The notes under the pieces are model-generated. The model was given only the letters and a program-made list of their open reading frames with translations. It was not told where the DNA came from and made no database searches. DNA of 64,000 nucleotides from an uncultured Burkholderiales bacterium (GTDB taxonomy: Bacteria > Pseudomonadota > Gammaproteobacteria > Burkholderiales > Burkholderiaceae_C), in contig CAIQHG010000048.1 of NCBI GenBank assembly GCA_903871545.1, positions 35,770 through 99,769 on the forward strand, given 5' to 3'. Shown here one piece after another: positions 37,801 to 47,797 of this stretch. Position 1 is the first letter of the stretch; each line of letters begins with the position of its first letter. The position numbers and the translations under genes are program-made.

Positions 37801-39434
37801 AACAAGCCATAAGACATATCCATTTTGTAGGAATCGGGGGCGCTGGAATGAGCGGCATCGCTGAAGTGCTCTTTAATTTAGGCTACACAGTTTCGGGCTC
37901 GGACTTGGCAACAGGTGCAATTCTGCTAAGACTAAAAGAACTGGGCATCACTACATTTATTGGACACAGCGCTAAAAATATTATGGGAGCAGATGCGGTG
38001 GTGACCTCCACCGCCGTCCAAGCAGAAAACCCAGAGGTTGTTGCTGCGCATAAAAAATTAATCCCCGTAGTTCCACGCGCGGTGATGTTGGCTGAGTTGA
38101 TGAGGCTCAAAAAAGGGATCGCCATCGCAGGTACCCACGGTAAAACGACCACAACAAGTTTGGTTGCCAGCGTGCTTGCCCAAGCCGGTTTGGACCCCAC
38201 GTTTGTGATTGGTGGGAAACTCAATAGCGCAGGTGTAAATGCCAAACTAGGGCAAGGTGAGTACATCGTGGTTGAGGCGGATGAGTCAGACGCCTCTTTC
38301 CTAAACCTCTCACCTGTCATGTCAGTGGTCACCAATATTGATGAAGATCACATGGACACATACGGTCATGACTTTAACCGTTTGAAGGGTGCGTTTGTAG
38401 AGTTTTTGCACCGAATGCCTTTTTACGGTGCTGCTATTTTATGTATTGATGACCCTGCCCTTAGAAGTATTTTGTCTGAAGTCTCTCGCCCCATTACGAG
38501 CTACGGATTTTCAAAGGACGCGCAGGTCCGGGCATTTGACGTCAAGGCCGAGCACGGGAAGATGAGCTTTAAGGTCTCTAGATCTAACGGTGTCACGTTG
38601 CCTGAGCTCCAAGTGGAGCTAAATTTAGCGGGTGAGCACAACGTGCTGAATGCCTTAGCAGCTATAGCGGTCGCAGTGGAGCTCAACATCTCTGATAAAG
38701 CGCTTTTAAAAGCGCTTTGCGAATTCAAGGGAGTGGGCAGGCGATTTCAAAGACACGGCGAATTAAAAGCGTCAACAGGGGGGACCTACACCCTGATTGA
38801 GGACTACGGTCATCATCCAGTCGAGGTGGACGTCACCATCAAGGCTGCAAAAGGCGCGTATCCAGGCAGACGAATTGTGGTGGCCTTCCAGCCTCACCGG
38901 TTCACAAGGACAAGGGACTGTTTTGAAGACTTTGTACAAGTTCTTAAAACTGCCAATGCAGTGTGGATGACAGAGGTGTACGCGGCAGGAGAAAAACCGA
39001 TCGCCGGCGCAGACGGGCGAGCCCTTACCCGCGCGCTTCGATTAAGCGGTCAACAAGAGGTAAGTTTCGCTAAAACAGTGGATGATTTAAGCAAACATGT
39101 TTTAGAAAACGCACTTGGAGGTGACGTTGTGTTGTGCATGGGAGCTGGAACCATCGGCCTAGTTCCCGCTCAAGTCATGCAACGCGCCAAACAATCTGAC
39201 TTATTGGTCGAGCTCAAAAAAATCAAAGACAAGCCAAAAAAGAAAGAAAAGACCGTTCACAAAGAGGGTGAAAGGGGCGAGAAAAAAATAAAGAAAAACT
39301 CACTTTTAAGGCTTAAATTGGTGGAGGCTAAAACCAATACAAAAGTGGGTGCAATCACAAAAGACGCCGCCTCTCAAACTAAGGGCAAAAAAGCACACAA
39401 AACTCATAAAATTCAAAAGGGAACTGGCTCATGA
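37797..39434 (+). CDS. murC: UDP-MurNAc:L-alanine ligase MurC with a lysine-rich C-terminal tail
   Basis: 545 aa. Residues 1-470 are a normal MurC: nucleotide-fold [10 protein letters not shown] at the start, ATP loop GTHGKTTTT (112-120), [10 protein letters not shown], and DYGHHPVEV. From about residue 474 a 72-residue extension appears with 23 lysines and almost no hydrophobic core ([25 protein letters not shown]), absent from typical MurC of about 460-490 aa. The TTG start at 37797 overlaps the murG stop and has AGGAG upstream. ddlB overlaps its end by 4 nt, so the tail is genuinely in frame. Confidence 0.95.
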   Translation: MKQAIRHIHFVGIGGAGMSGIAEVLFNLGYTVSGSDLATGAILLRLKELGITTFIGHSAKNIMGADAVVTSTAVQAENPEVVAAHKKLIPVVPRAVMLAELMRLKKGIAIAGTHGKTTTTSLVASVLAQAGLDPTFVIGGKLNSAGVNAKLGQGEYIVVEADESDASFLNLSPVMSVVTNIDEDHMDTYGHDFNRLKGAFVEFLHRMPFYGAAILCIDDPALRSILSEVSRPITSYGFSKDAQVRAFDVKAEHGKMSFKVSRSNGVTLPELQVELNLAGEHNVLNALAAIAVAVELNISDKALLKALCEFKGVGRRFQRHGELKASTGGTYTLIEDYGHHPVEVDVTIKAAKGAYPGRRIVVAFQPHRFTRTRDCFEDFVQVLKTANAVWMTEVYAAGEKPIAGADGRALTRALRLSGQQEVSFAKTVDDLSKHVLENALGGDVVLCMGAGTIGLVPAQVMQRAKQSDLLVELKKIKDKPKKKEKTVHKEGERGEKKIKKNSLLRLKLVEAKTNTKVGAITKDAASQTKGKKAHKTHKIQKGTGS

Positions 39435-40471
39435 CGCAGGGCGCGCGTGGTACACCGATGCAAAACTCATTTGACATTCAAACGGCCAAAGTAGCTGTGA
39501 TGATGGGGGGTGACTCTGCTGAGCGGGATATCTCTCTCATGTCCGGTAAAGCGGTGTTACATGCTTTAACCGCAAAAGGCGTAAACGCTCACGCCTTTGA
39601 TCCATCACACACTGCGCTTGAACAAATCAGGATTCAAGAATTTACGCACGTTTTTATCGCGCTTCACGGCAGGCACGGAGAGGACGGAACCATTCAAGGC
39701 GCGCTTGAGTTGATGGCCATTCCTTACACCGGCTCAGGTGTTCTTGCCTCAGCCATCGCCATGGATAAACACATGACCAAACAGATTTGGACCTCCAAGG
39801 GCTTAGCTACTCCCCACTCTGTTTATTTAAAACCGCATGAGCAAACCAGTGCAAGAATTAAGCAAATTATTGATGAAATTGAGTTGCCTCTCATCGTTAA
39901 GCCTCCGCGCGAGGGTTCATCCATCGGAATAACGAAGGTAGAACGCGCGGGGGATTTAGAGCGCGCAGTAAAGGAGGCCATTAAATTCGACCCAGAACTC
40001 TTATGTGAGTCCTTTATTGAGGGACCCGAGGTGACTTGCCCAATCATTGGGGCTGGTCCCAGTGCAGCGTGTTTGCCTGTCATTCGCATCGTTGCACCAG
40101 GCGGTGCTTATGACTATAACAATAAGTACTTTACAGATGACGTTAAATACCACTGCCCAAGTGGCTTGAGCCACTCTTTAGAGAAAGAGATTCAAGAGCT
40201 TGCATTGAATGCATACCTAGCACTGGGGTGCAGGGGATGGGGGCGTGCGGATTTGATGATTCGCGAGCGAGACTCCAAACCCTTTTTGCTTGAGATGAAC
40301 ACCAGCCCGGGTATGACCTCGCACTCGCTTGTGCCCATGTCGGCTAAGGCTGTTGGAATCTCGTTTGAAGATTTGTGTCTAAATATTTTGACGAACGCAA
40401 CTACTGACGCTAACAACTCAAGGCAGAGTCTCTCTTTAAAAGATGTGACTACCGTGGAGAGTGCAGCGTGA
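39431..40471 (+). CDS. ddlB: D-alanine-D-alanine ligase DdlB
   Basis: 346 aa ATP-grasp enzyme that makes D-Ala-D-Ala for MurF. Motifs: [17 protein letters not shown] near the N-terminus, [26 protein letters not shown], and [18 protein letters not shown] at 39431 overlaps the murC stop; a second ATG nine codons later is possible. Confidence 0.97.
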   Translation: MTQGARGTPMQNSFDIQTAKVAVMMGGDSAERDISLMSGKAVLHALTAKGVNAHAFDPSHTALEQIRIQEFTHVFIALHGRHGEDGTIQGALELMAIPYTGSGVLASAIAMDKHMTKQIWTSKGLATPHSVYLKPHEQTSARIKQIIDEIELPLIVKPPREGSSIGITKVERAGDLERAVKEAIKFDPELLCESFIEGPEVTCPIIGAGPSAACLPVIRIVAPGGAYDYNNKYFTDDVKYHCPSGLSHSLEKEIQELALNAYLALGCRGWGRADLMIRERDSKPFLLEMNTSPGMTSHSLVPMSAKAVGISFEDLCLNILTNATTDANNSRQSLSLKDVTTVESAA

Positions 40472-41310
40472 ACGCACAAAGCTACGTTTACAGCCGAAGG
40501 AATCACCAAAGGCTTAACTACGCTCAAGTGCCAGAGGTGCCCGTTGAGCCCTTGGATGTGAAGTTGATGAATATGGCCTCTAGCGTGCTTTTGTTGGGAT
40601 GTGTCGCACTTTTAGGTGCCGCAGGGCTGTGGGCGTTGATTAGAAACCCGGTTTTTGCTTTAACGGATATCAGTGTTTCAGGAGACGTTCAGCACAACAA
40701 CGCAGTCACGCTCAGTGCGAATGTGACGCCTAAGTTGATGGGTAATTTCTTTACCCTTGATCTCTTAAAGGCTAGGCGTGCATTTGAGTCGGTACCTTGG
40801 GTTAGGAGAGCTGTAATTGAGCGGAAATTTCCAAATCAACTGTTGGTTCAATTGGAGGAGCACCGGGCAGTGGCTTATTGGGGAGGGGGTGCGGATTCTA
40901 GACTCGTAAACAGCGCAGGGGAGGTCTTCACGGCTAACACAGAGGAAGTAGACAACGACGTCCTTCCAAGACTGGAGGGACCCGATTCAGAGTCCCCTTT
41001 AGTGCTGGAGATGTATAAAGCTTTATCCCAACAGTTTGAGCTCATTAATTTAAACATCAGGGGAGTTGAATTATCGGGGCGAGGGAGTTGGCGTTTGACA
41101 CTTGATACCGGCTCTGAGATTGAATTAGGACGGGGAAACGTGGAAGAAATAGGCTTAAAAGTCAAACGTTTCATAGAAACTTTAACCCATGTTTTGAATA
41201 AATTGGATAAAAGGGTTGCATCCCTGGAATCGGCAGACTTAAGGCACGAAAACGGGTACGCGATACGGCTGCATGGGCTAAAGACCATGGAGAGCGGGAC
41301 GCGCAAATAA
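40468..41310 (+). CDS. ftsQ: Cell division protein FtsQ
   Basis: 280 aa bitopic protein: cytosolic N-terminus, one transmembrane helix (about 34-54, [21 protein letters not shown]), a POTRA domain ([15 protein letters not shown] and following) and the FtsQ beta domain. Recruits FtsL/FtsB. GTG start overlapping ddlB. Confidence 0.95.
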   Translation: MNAQSYVYSRRNHQRLNYAQVPEVPVEPLDVKLMNMASSVLLLGCVALLGAAGLWALIRNPVFALTDISVSGDVQHNNAVTLSANVTPKLMGNFFTLDLLKARRAFESVPWVRRAVIERKFPNQLLVQLEEHRAVAYWGGGADSRLVNSAGEVFTANTEEVDNDVLPRLEGPDSESPLVLEMYKALSQQFELINLNIRGVELSGRGSWRLTLDTGSEIELGRGNVEEIGLKVKRFIETLTHVLNKLDKRVASLESADLRHENGYAIRLHGLKTMESGTRK

Positions 41311-41326
41311 CTAAGGTGAATTGAAA

Positions 41327-42556
41327 ATGGCAAAAGAGTATAAAGACTTGGTATTTGGACTGGACATAGGGACCAGCAAAGTGATGGTGGTCGCCGCCGA
41401 GGTCTTGCCCGGTGGAGAATTAAAGATAGCTGGATTTGGCATTGCACCGAGCAACGGCTTAAAACGCGGCGTGGTGGTGAACATAGATGCAACAGTACAA
41501 AGTATTCAACAAGCGCTAAAGGAAGCCGAGTTGATGGCTGATTGCAAAATCACGAGCGTGTACACAGGCATAACGGGGAGTCACATTAGGGGGATCAACT
41601 CCTCGGGGATGGTGGCTGTAAAGGACAAGGAGGTGACCGCGCCAGATGTAGCCCGCGTGGTTGAAACTGCTAAAGCCATCAACATCTCCAACGATCAGCG
41701 TTTGTTGCTCGTAGAGCCTCAAGAGTTCATTATTGATGGTCATGATGTGAAGGAGCCAATTGGGATGAGCGGGATTCGCTTAGAGGCAAAAGTGCACATC
41801 GTGACGGGCGCGCAAAGCGCAGCAGAAAACATCATCAAATGCATTAGACGTTGTGGCCTGGATGTTGAGCAATTGATGTTGAACCCCCATGCCTCTAGTT
41901 TATCTGTGCTCACCCAAGATGAGAAAGAGTTGGGTGTGGCGATGGTGGATATTGGTGCGGGGACAACGGATGTTGCCATTTACACGGGTGGGGCGATTAG
42001 GCACACTGCAGTCATTCCAATTGCTGGAGACTTGATTACAAGCGATATTGCTATGGCGCTTCGCACCCCCACCAAAGACGCTGAGGACATTAAGGTGGAA
42101 TCTGGTTTTGCAAAACAGTTGCTTGCCAATCCGGAGATACAAGTTGAGGTGCCAGGCCTGGGCGACAGAGGACCTAGGATGCTCAGCAGGCAAGCCCTAG
42201 CCGGGGTGATCGAGCCTAGAGTGGAGGAGATTTTCTCACTCGTTTTACAAGCAGTGCGAGATTCTGGATACGAGGAGATGCTCTCCTCAGGAATTGTGTT
42301 GACTGGGGGCAGTGTCATCATGCCGGGTATGGTGGAGTTAGGGGAAGATATTTTCTTAAAGCCCGTTCGCCGAGGCATCCCTCAGTACTCAAACTCATTG
42401 TCCGATATGGTCTCCCACCCGAAGGCTGCAACGGTGATGGGACTGTTGGAGGAGGCCCGTATGGCGAGAATGCGCGGGTTTAAGGTGGCGCAAAAAAGCG
42501 GCTCCTTCTCCACAACCCTGGGTCAGTTAAAAGATTGGTTTGTTGGGAATTTTTGA
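41327..42556 (+). CDS. ftsA: Cell division protein FtsA
   Basis: 409 aa actin-like ATPase that tethers FtsZ filaments to the membrane. ATP-binding motifs GLDIGTSKVMVV and MVDIGAGTTDVAIYTGG, SHA-insert subdomain 1C, and a C-terminal amphipathic helix (TLGQLKDWFVGNF) for membrane binding. I chose the ATG at 41327, with AAGGTGA upstream, over a TTG two codons earlier. Confidence 0.97.
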   Translation: MAKEYKDLVFGLDIGTSKVMVVAAEVLPGGELKIAGFGIAPSNGLKRGVVVNIDATVQSIQQALKEAELMADCKITSVYTGITGSHIRGINSSGMVAVKDKEVTAPDVARVVETAKAINISNDQRLLLVEPQEFIIDGHDVKEPIGMSGIRLEAKVHIVTGAQSAAENIIKCIRRCGLDVEQLMLNPHASSLSVLTQDEKELGVAMVDIGAGTTDVAIYTGGAIRHTAVIPIAGDLITSDIAMALRTPTKDAEDIKVESGFAKQLLANPEIQVEVPGLGDRGPRMLSRQALAGVIEPRVEEIFSLVLQAVRDSGYEEMLSSGIVLTGGSVIMPGMVELGEDIFLKPVRRGIPQYSNSLSDMVSHPKAATVMGLLEEARMARMRGFKVAQKSGSFSTTLGQLKDWFVGNF

Positions 42557-42839
42557 TGAAAAATAAAATTATAAATTTAAGACCTGTTAGCCCAACGATC
42601 ATGAACTATCAATGCGGCCCCCCAGTCAACCCCAAGCGTCGATGGCGACCCTGTTGGGCGGGAGCCTCACCTTAAAAAAATAACCCAAAAGTCAATTGAT
42701 AAGTAGTCAAGAGAAGTAAACAAAAAAACAAACGTAAAAAGAGGTTGCTTAGGAAAAAATAAAAATCAAAATCCTAAGCTAAGAAGAAAATAAATCAAGC
42801 AACTGCAATAGCAAAAAATTTAAATAATGGAGTGAACTT
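42557..42839 (+). other. ftsA-ftsZ spacer with a GC-rich structured core
   Basis: Mostly AT-rich, but 42590-42675 is markedly GC-rich. GCCCAAC (42590-42596) can pair with GTTGGGC (42653-42659), enclosing GTCG-ATGG-CGAC (42638-42649). No T-run follows. It may be a processed leader or a degenerate terminator. No consensus ftsZ promoter is clear; the ftsZ start has AATGGAG just upstream. Confidence 0.4.
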
Positions 42840-44159
42840 ATGAGCATAGAAATGATTGAGACAGATGAATTTACCCCAGTTACGCAAATTAAAGTAATTG
42901 GTGTGGGCGGAGGCGGTGGAAACGCTGTCGAGCACATGATCAAAAGTGGGGTAAGGGGCGTGGAATTTATTTGCGCCAACACCGACGCCCAAGCCCTCAA
43001 GTCCTCAAGCGCTGAGAAGGTCATTCAACTTGGGGACAGTGGTCTTGGCGCGGGCAGCAAACCTGAGCGAGGCCAAGAGGCTGCGGAGGCGGCGGTGGAG
43101 AAAATTCGCGAGACCCTAAAAGGCTCAAACATGCTCTTTGTGACCGCTGGTATGGGAGGAGGCACTGGCACCGGTGCGGCTCCAGTGGTTGCCCGCATTG
43201 CCCGTGAAATGGGCATCTTAACGGTTGGTGTTGTAACCAAACCTTTTGACTGGGAGGGGGGAAGACGCATGACCAATGCTGAGTCAGGACTGGCCGAGCT
43301 AGAGGCAAACGTTGACTCACTTATCGTGGTGCTCAATGAAAAGTTGCAACAAGTCTTGGGTGATGATGTCTCCCAAGATCAAGCATTTGCATTTGCAAAC
43401 GATGTGCTACGAAACTCGGTCGGTGGGATTGCAGAGATCATCAACGTAGAGGCCTTGGTGAACGTTGACTTTGAGGACGTGAGAACAGTGATGAGCGAGC
43501 AGGGTAAAGCCATGATGGGGACTGCGACCGCGAGTGGCCCAGACCGCGCACGCATCGCAGCCGAGCAGGCCGTCGCATGCCCCTTGCTCGAAGGCGTCGA
43601 CATGTCAGGTGCTAAAGGCGTCTTGGTTCTAATTACAGCGGCAAAGGGAGACTTAAAACTCTCCGAGTCAAGAGAGGCGATGAACACCATTCGCGCCTTT
43701 GCCTCCAACGAAGCGCACGTTATTTACGGCACTGCGTATGATGATAATTTGGGTGACCAAATTCGCGTCACCGTAGTTGCAACCGGTCTCGCACAGGCCG
43801 GTCGTCGCCACGCACCCACTCTGCAAGTCCTTAGAACTGGAACGGACAACGCGCCTTTTACGGTTCAACCAAGCTCAGTGGGAATGTCTGCATCCATGCC
43901 GTCTTCAATGCCGTCTTCAATGCCCTCAGCCATGCCCTCCTTCTCGAGCGGGGGTGCGTCCAACTCTTTGAGCTCTATGCCCAGCACCACGGCGGCCCCA
44001 AGCGCTCCCTCTGCGATCACGCCTGACTACAACGGAATGTCAGTTCCAAGCGTTTGGCGCACGAACCGAACCCAAGCGGCTGCGAAAGTGGATGCATTGT
44101 CCTCTGGTGGAATGGATGATTATGAGATCCCGGCTTTTTTACGCAAACAAGCAGACTAA
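42840..44159 (+). CDS. ftsZ: Cell division GTPase FtsZ
   Basis: 439 aa tubulin homologue forming the Z-ring. GTP-binding signature GMGGGTGTGAAPV (about 103-115), N-terminal VIGVGGGGGNAV, T7-loop region NVDFEDVRTVM. The variable linker (about 340-415) contains tandem SMPS units (PSSMPSSMPSAMPS) from a 15-bp DNA repeat, and the conserved C-terminal peptide DDYEIPAFLRKQ binds FtsA/ZipA. Own leader of 283 bp after ftsA. Confidence 0.98.
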   Translation: MSIEMIETDEFTPVTQIKVIGVGGGGGNAVEHMIKSGVRGVEFICANTDAQALKSSSAEKVIQLGDSGLGAGSKPERGQEAAEAAVEKIRETLKGSNMLFVTAGMGGGTGTGAAPVVARIAREMGILTVGVVTKPFDWEGGRRMTNAESGLAELEANVDSLIVVLNEKLQQVLGDDVSQDQAFAFANDVLRNSVGGIAEIINVEALVNVDFEDVRTVMSEQGKAMMGTATASGPDRARIAAEQAVACPLLEGVDMSGAKGVLVLITAAKGDLKLSESREAMNTIRAFASNEAHVIYGTAYDDNLGDQIRVTVVATGLAQAGRRHAPTLQVLRTGTDNAPFTVQPSSVGMSASMPSSMPSSMPSAMPSFSSGGASNSLSSMPSTTAAPSAPSAITPDYNGMSVPSVWRTNRTQAAAKVDALSSGGMDDYEIPAFLRKQAD

Positions 44160-44168
44160 AATACCTGG

Positions 44169-45092
44169 GTGCTTAAACAAAGAACTCTTCAAACGTTGAC
44201 CAAAGCTGTGGGCGTAGGCCTACACAGCGGTCAGCGCGTGGAGTTGACGCTCAGGCCCGCTGCACCCAACACGGGCATCATTTTTAGGCGAATCGATCTT
44301 GCCAAACCGGTTGAGATTGCGGTCAATGCCAAAGCGGTTACAGACACACGTTTGGCATCCACGATCTCTGCAAACGGAGCCAAAGTGTTCACCGTTGAGC
44401 ACCTCATGTCTGCGTGTAGTGGCTTGGGGATCGATAACTTATACGTTGATATTACCGCTGAAGAGGTCCCTATTCTTGACGGCTCAGCAGCCTCTTTTGT
44501 TTTTCTTTTGCAAAGCGCAGGTATCGTTTTACAGGACGCTGCGAAACGCTTTATAAGAGTCAAAAAAGAGGTAAAGGTAAGCGAGGGGTCGGGGGAGAAT
44601 TTAAAATGGGCAAGCTTAAAACCCTTTGAGGGTTTTAAATTAAGTTTCGAGATTGACTTCCAACATCCCGCGGTGGACTCAACAGGGCAAAGTGTTGAGT
44701 TCGATATGGATACGGGAACTTATACGAAAGACATAGCCCGGGCGAGAACGTTTGGTTTTACCAAAGATGTGGAGATGATGCGCTCTAAGGGGTTGGCCCT
44801 GGGGGGTAGTTTGGACAACGCCATAGTGATGGATGACTACAAGGTGCTGAACGCAGAGGGACTTCGCTACGGGGATGAATTTGTTAAGCACAAAATCCTA
44901 GATGCCATGGGAGATCTCTACATTTTAGGCAAACCTTTGCTTGCAGCTTACAGTGCATTTCGCTCAGGCCATGCACTAAATAATATGCTTCTCAGGGAGT
45001 TACTCAATGACCCACTCGCCTATGAGGTCATAACCTTTGAGGACGAGCTCAGTGCGCCCAAAGGAATGGCTCAACTCGCACCCGCTTGGTAA
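44169..45092 (+). CDS. lpxC: UDP-3-O-acyl-GlcNAc deacetylase LpxC
   Basis: 307 aa zinc hydrolase for the committed step of lipid A synthesis. Motifs: [37 protein letters not shown] with a zinc His, and [17 protein letters not shown] with the HKxxDxxGD signature. GTG start 9 bp after ftsZ; weak ribosome site, so it is perhaps translated after ftsZ by coupling. Last gene of the dcw cluster. Confidence 0.97.
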   Translation: MLKQRTLQTLTKAVGVGLHSGQRVELTLRPAAPNTGIIFRRIDLAKPVEIAVNAKAVTDTRLASTISANGAKVFTVEHLMSACSGLGIDNLYVDITAEEVPILDGSAASFVFLLQSAGIVLQDAAKRFIRVKKEVKVSEGSGENLKWASLKPFEGFKLSFEIDFQHPAVDSTGQSVEFDMDTGTYTKDIARARTFGFTKDVEMMRSKGLALGGSLDNAIVMDDYKVLNAEGLRYGDEFVKHKILDAMGDLYILGKPLLAAYSAFRSGHALNNMLLRELLNDPLAYEVITFEDELSAPKGMAQLAPAW

Positions 45093-45156
45093 CAGACGGC
45101 GAATTTGCAGCGAAGTTAGTCTGAACTCGGTAGATGGCTACCCGGGGGCTATACAT

Positions 45157-45187
45157 GTCACCACAGGTGACTATAGGTAACTATAGT
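45157..45187. terminator. Paired dyads between lpxC and ruvC
   Basis: GTCACC-ACA-GGTGAC (45157-45171) is immediately followed by two ACTATAG copies (45170-45176 and 45180-45186), the second within a self-complementary ACTATAGT. The genes are convergent here, so a termination role is reasonable, though no T-run follows. Confidence 0.4.
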
Positions 45188-45271
45188 CTGCAATAAAGGT
45201 AATGATAAGCCTTAAGTGGCCTAAGCGGCTTAAAAAGTCCTTGTTTAACCGCCCTGTTGTTTTGATATTTA

Positions 45272-45889
45272 TTACCGAGCTCTTCCTCTAACAAACATTC
45301 CCGTTGCGCGCCTAGCGTCACCGCTTGGTTGCATCAACTTGGCTATGCTCAGGGCTGCGTGAGCCTGTGTAATGGCCAGGCCAAGCGCATCTGCTGCGTC
45401 GGGTCCAGGCAGTTGGGGTAGTTTTAAGAGACGTTTGACCATTTCTTGCACCTGGGCTTTGGCGGCTTTACCGTGCCCAGCAATGGCTTTTTTCATTTGA
45501 AGCGCCGTAAACTCATTCAACGGCAAGTCCCTGTGAACAAGAGCCGCGATGCACGTCCCCCTGGCTTGTCCAAGGAGGAGGGAGGCTTGGGGATTGATGT
45601 TCATGAAAACAATTTCTATCGCCGCTTCAGTGGGTTTGTAGCGGTCAATAATCTCCTCAATGCCGCGGAAAATAACTTGCAGCCGAGGCGGTAAATTCCC
45701 ACTCGGTAAGTGCTTGGTACTGATCGTACCGCTTGCGATGTAGCGCAAATCAATGCCGTTTGAGGCGATCACGCCAAAGCCAGTGGTTCGTAAACCCGGG
45801 TCAATGCCCAAAATAATGCGCTCATTCGACTGGCTCGTTGGGGTAAGCTTAACCGAAGGTTTGGGTAAAAAAGGCTGGGCTGTAGACAT
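45272..45889 (-). CDS. ruvC: Holliday junction resolvase RuvC
   Basis: 205 aa. RNase H-like fold with the catalytic start [14 protein letters not shown], then [21 protein letters not shown] and [18 protein letters not shown], and a late [14 protein letters not shown] with the last acidic residues. Cuts Holliday junctions with RuvAB, which are not in the window. About 20 extra residues at each end compared with the roughly 170-aa core. Last gene of a minus-strand group with mtgA. Confidence 0.96.
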   Translation of the reverse strand: MSTAQPFLPKPSVKLTPTSQSNERIILGIDPGLRTTGFGVIASNGIDLRYIASGTISTKHLPSGNLPPRLQVIFRGIEEIIDRYKPTEAAIEIVFMNINPQASLLLGQARGTCIAALVHRDLPLNEFTALQMKKAIAGHGKAAKAQVQEMVKRLLKLPQLPGPDAADALGLAITQAHAALSIAKLMQPSGDARRATGMFVRGRAR

Positions 45890-45921
45890 AACAGTGGATC
45901 GCTTAAGGGTGTATGGGTTAA

Positions 45922-46692
45922 TCAGGGCAATTTGGCGCTGTTCATCCGTGAAACTATGACCTGTGCGCGCTCAGACAAGTAAAGCGAGCCTAAGTTACGC
46001 TCGAAATATTTAGGTCTTGGGAGCATCACTGCAAGCTTTGCCGCCTCAGAGGCGGAGAGTTGCAAAGACGAGCGCGAGAAGTAGTGGCGCGCCGCCCCCT
46101 CAACTCCGAACACACCGCGTCCCCACTCAACATGGTTTAAGTAGATCTCTAAAATTCTTGACTTGGACAAAATGGTCTCTAACTCAAACGTAATAATCAG
46201 CTCCTGAGCTTTTCTAAGTAAAGTACGTTCTTTAGATAGAAATAAATTTTTAGCCAACTGTTGTGTGATGGTAGATCCGCCCACAATCTTGATCTGCTTG
46301 TGGGGTCCTTTGTTGTAATGTTCTACGTACGCCTGCGCTTTATTGTTGTTAGCCCACGCGCGCTCAAGCGCCTCCCACTGAACACCGACGTGCGTGCTAA
46401 AGGTGTCGTCCTCAGACACAATCACCGCGCGTTTGATGTTGCTAGAGATGAGCGTGTAAGGGCGCCAATCTTGCAGCCAGGGAAGCTTTATTTGAGGAAG
46501 AAAGTATGAAGATTCAGCCGGGATTTGAGTAATTCTAAAAGCCTCGGAACGCTCAAAAGATGTGCTGCTCGGGTCAACAAGTAGACAAAGCGCGACTCGT
46601 AAAAAAAAATAAAGCTGAAGTGACAACCCACCCAGAAGCACTAGCACAAGTAAGCGGCGAAGAGGAGAAAGAAGAAGTATGAAAAATTTCAA
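45922..46692 (-). CDS. mtgA: Monofunctional peptidoglycan transglycosylase MtgA
   Basis: GT51 enzyme that polymerises lipid II glycan strands at the inner membrane. N-terminal transmembrane helix (about 10-35 from this start), then [46 protein letters not shown] and [15 protein letters not shown] motifs. I chose the TTG at 46690-46692 because AAGGGA lies about 8 nt upstream and the helix then sits near the N-terminus; the frame is open 30 codons further to a GTG at 46782, close to the preceding gene. Confidence 0.9.
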   Translation of the reverse strand: MKFFILLLSPLRRLLVLVLLGGLSLQLYFFLRVALCLLVDPSSTSFERSEAFRITQIPAESSYFLPQIKLPWLQDWRPYTLISSNIKRAVIVSEDDTFSTHVGVQWEALERAWANNNKAQAYVEHYNKGPHKQIKIVGGSTITQQLAKNLFLSKERTLLRKAQELIITFELETILSKSRILEIYLNHVEWGRGVFGVEGAARHYFSRSSLQLSASEAAKLAVMLPRPKYFERNLGSLYLSERAQVIVSRMNSAKLP

Positions 46693-46792
46693 TGACTCAT
46701 TCCCTTGGGTTTTAAAGACTTGGGCTATTTTAGGCCCGGTTTGGTAATTAAATATTCGAATGGGGGGTAGCCAGTCGGGCACGCAACAGCCT

Positions 46793-47674
46793 TCAGGGCC
46801 TCTGAGGTGTTTGGATCTCAGTGTTTAAGGTGCCGTCGGGGGAGAAAGTGAATTTAGAAATCAAGGAAATTTGATCGGCTTTTGCGCTTAAATCATGACT
46901 AAAAATAGAGAAAGGTCCTGAGCTAAATACGATCGCCTGCGCGCGCCGATCAAGCGTAGAAAACCCAGACCCCTCTATGACCTCCACCGATAGGATTTGA
47001 CCCAATGAGTTGACCGTTACAGCCATGGTGAGCGCGCCGTAAAGCTTAACTCCACCAGTGCTTGGGAAATTACGAGTACCGTAGGATTCAATTTTCCTCT
47101 TCATCTCATCAAAGTAAAGTGCAAATGCACTCTCTTTTGTGGAGGGACTGAAAAATCTTTTATGAGGTCTTTTATTGGTAAGCTCTACTTTGGCCTCAAT
47201 CTCTGCCATCAGTTTTAGCAGTCGACGCCTTTTACTTTCTTGTTCAAGGTTGGTCGGATCGGGTTGTGTTAAATTTAACTCAGCCACTTGCAATCTAACC
47301 TGCGCAAGTAGTTTATTTTGCTGGACAGCAAGCGCTTTGATTTCAGCCTCGTCGCGGTACACATCCTCACTATCTGCGGACTCGACTGTGCGCGCTGAGT
47401 TTTGAAGCGGTGAACTCATTCGTCCACTTTGCTCCTCACCACCACCATCTAGGTTGGTTTGGGCGACCGCTTGAGCTTTTAAATTCTCATCTGCTTTTAA
47501 ACGAATGTTGACCAATATGAGTGGGAACTCTGTATTTTGGACGAATCGATCAAAGCGCTCAGGCACTTGAAACTTAATGCTTAAGAGTACCCCATGTAAT
47601 AACAAAGATGCCCCCAACGCCCACTCAATGGGCCGCAGATTCTTGGCATAAACAATAAACTGATGGACTCTCAA
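46793..47674 (-). CDS. TonB-like energy-transducer protein
   Basis: 293 aa bitopic protein: N-terminal anchor (about 17-31, EWALGASLLLHGVLL), a periplasmic charged linker with coiled-coil character, and a C-terminal TonB-type domain (about 205-290: TGGVKLYGALTMAVTVNSLGQILSVEVIEGSGFSTLDRRA). No ExbB/ExbD genes are adjacent. In Burkholderiales a gene like this commonly sits between the RNB nuclease and mtgA. Confidence 0.82.
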   Translation of the reverse strand: MRVHQFIVYAKNLRPIEWALGASLLLHGVLLSIKFQVPERFDRFVQNTEFPLILVNIRLKADENLKAQAVAQTNLDGGGEEQSGRMSSPLQNSARTVESADSEDVYRDEAEIKALAVQQNKLLAQVRLQVAELNLTQPDPTNLEQESKRRRLLKLMAEIEAKVELTNKRPHKRFFSPSTKESAFALYFDEMKRKIESYGTRNFPSTGGVKLYGALTMAVTVNSLGQILSVEVIEGSGFSTLDRRAQAIVFSSGPFSIFSHDLSAKADQISLISKFTFSPDGTLNTEIQTPQRP

Positions 47675-47797
47675 GTGGCTATCTAAAATCTAATGACGAT
47701 TGATAAGGGACAGAGAACTAGAACCGAGACTGTAACTGAAACTCTTTAAGATTAAATTTTTTTCTTCATTCATAGCAATAACTTATCGCGTTAAATT

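Noticed and set aside
42600..42674. 24-codon ORF in the ftsA-ftsZ spacer as a leader peptide
   Set aside because: No Shine-Dalgarno, no codon bias suggestive of stalling and no terminator after it.
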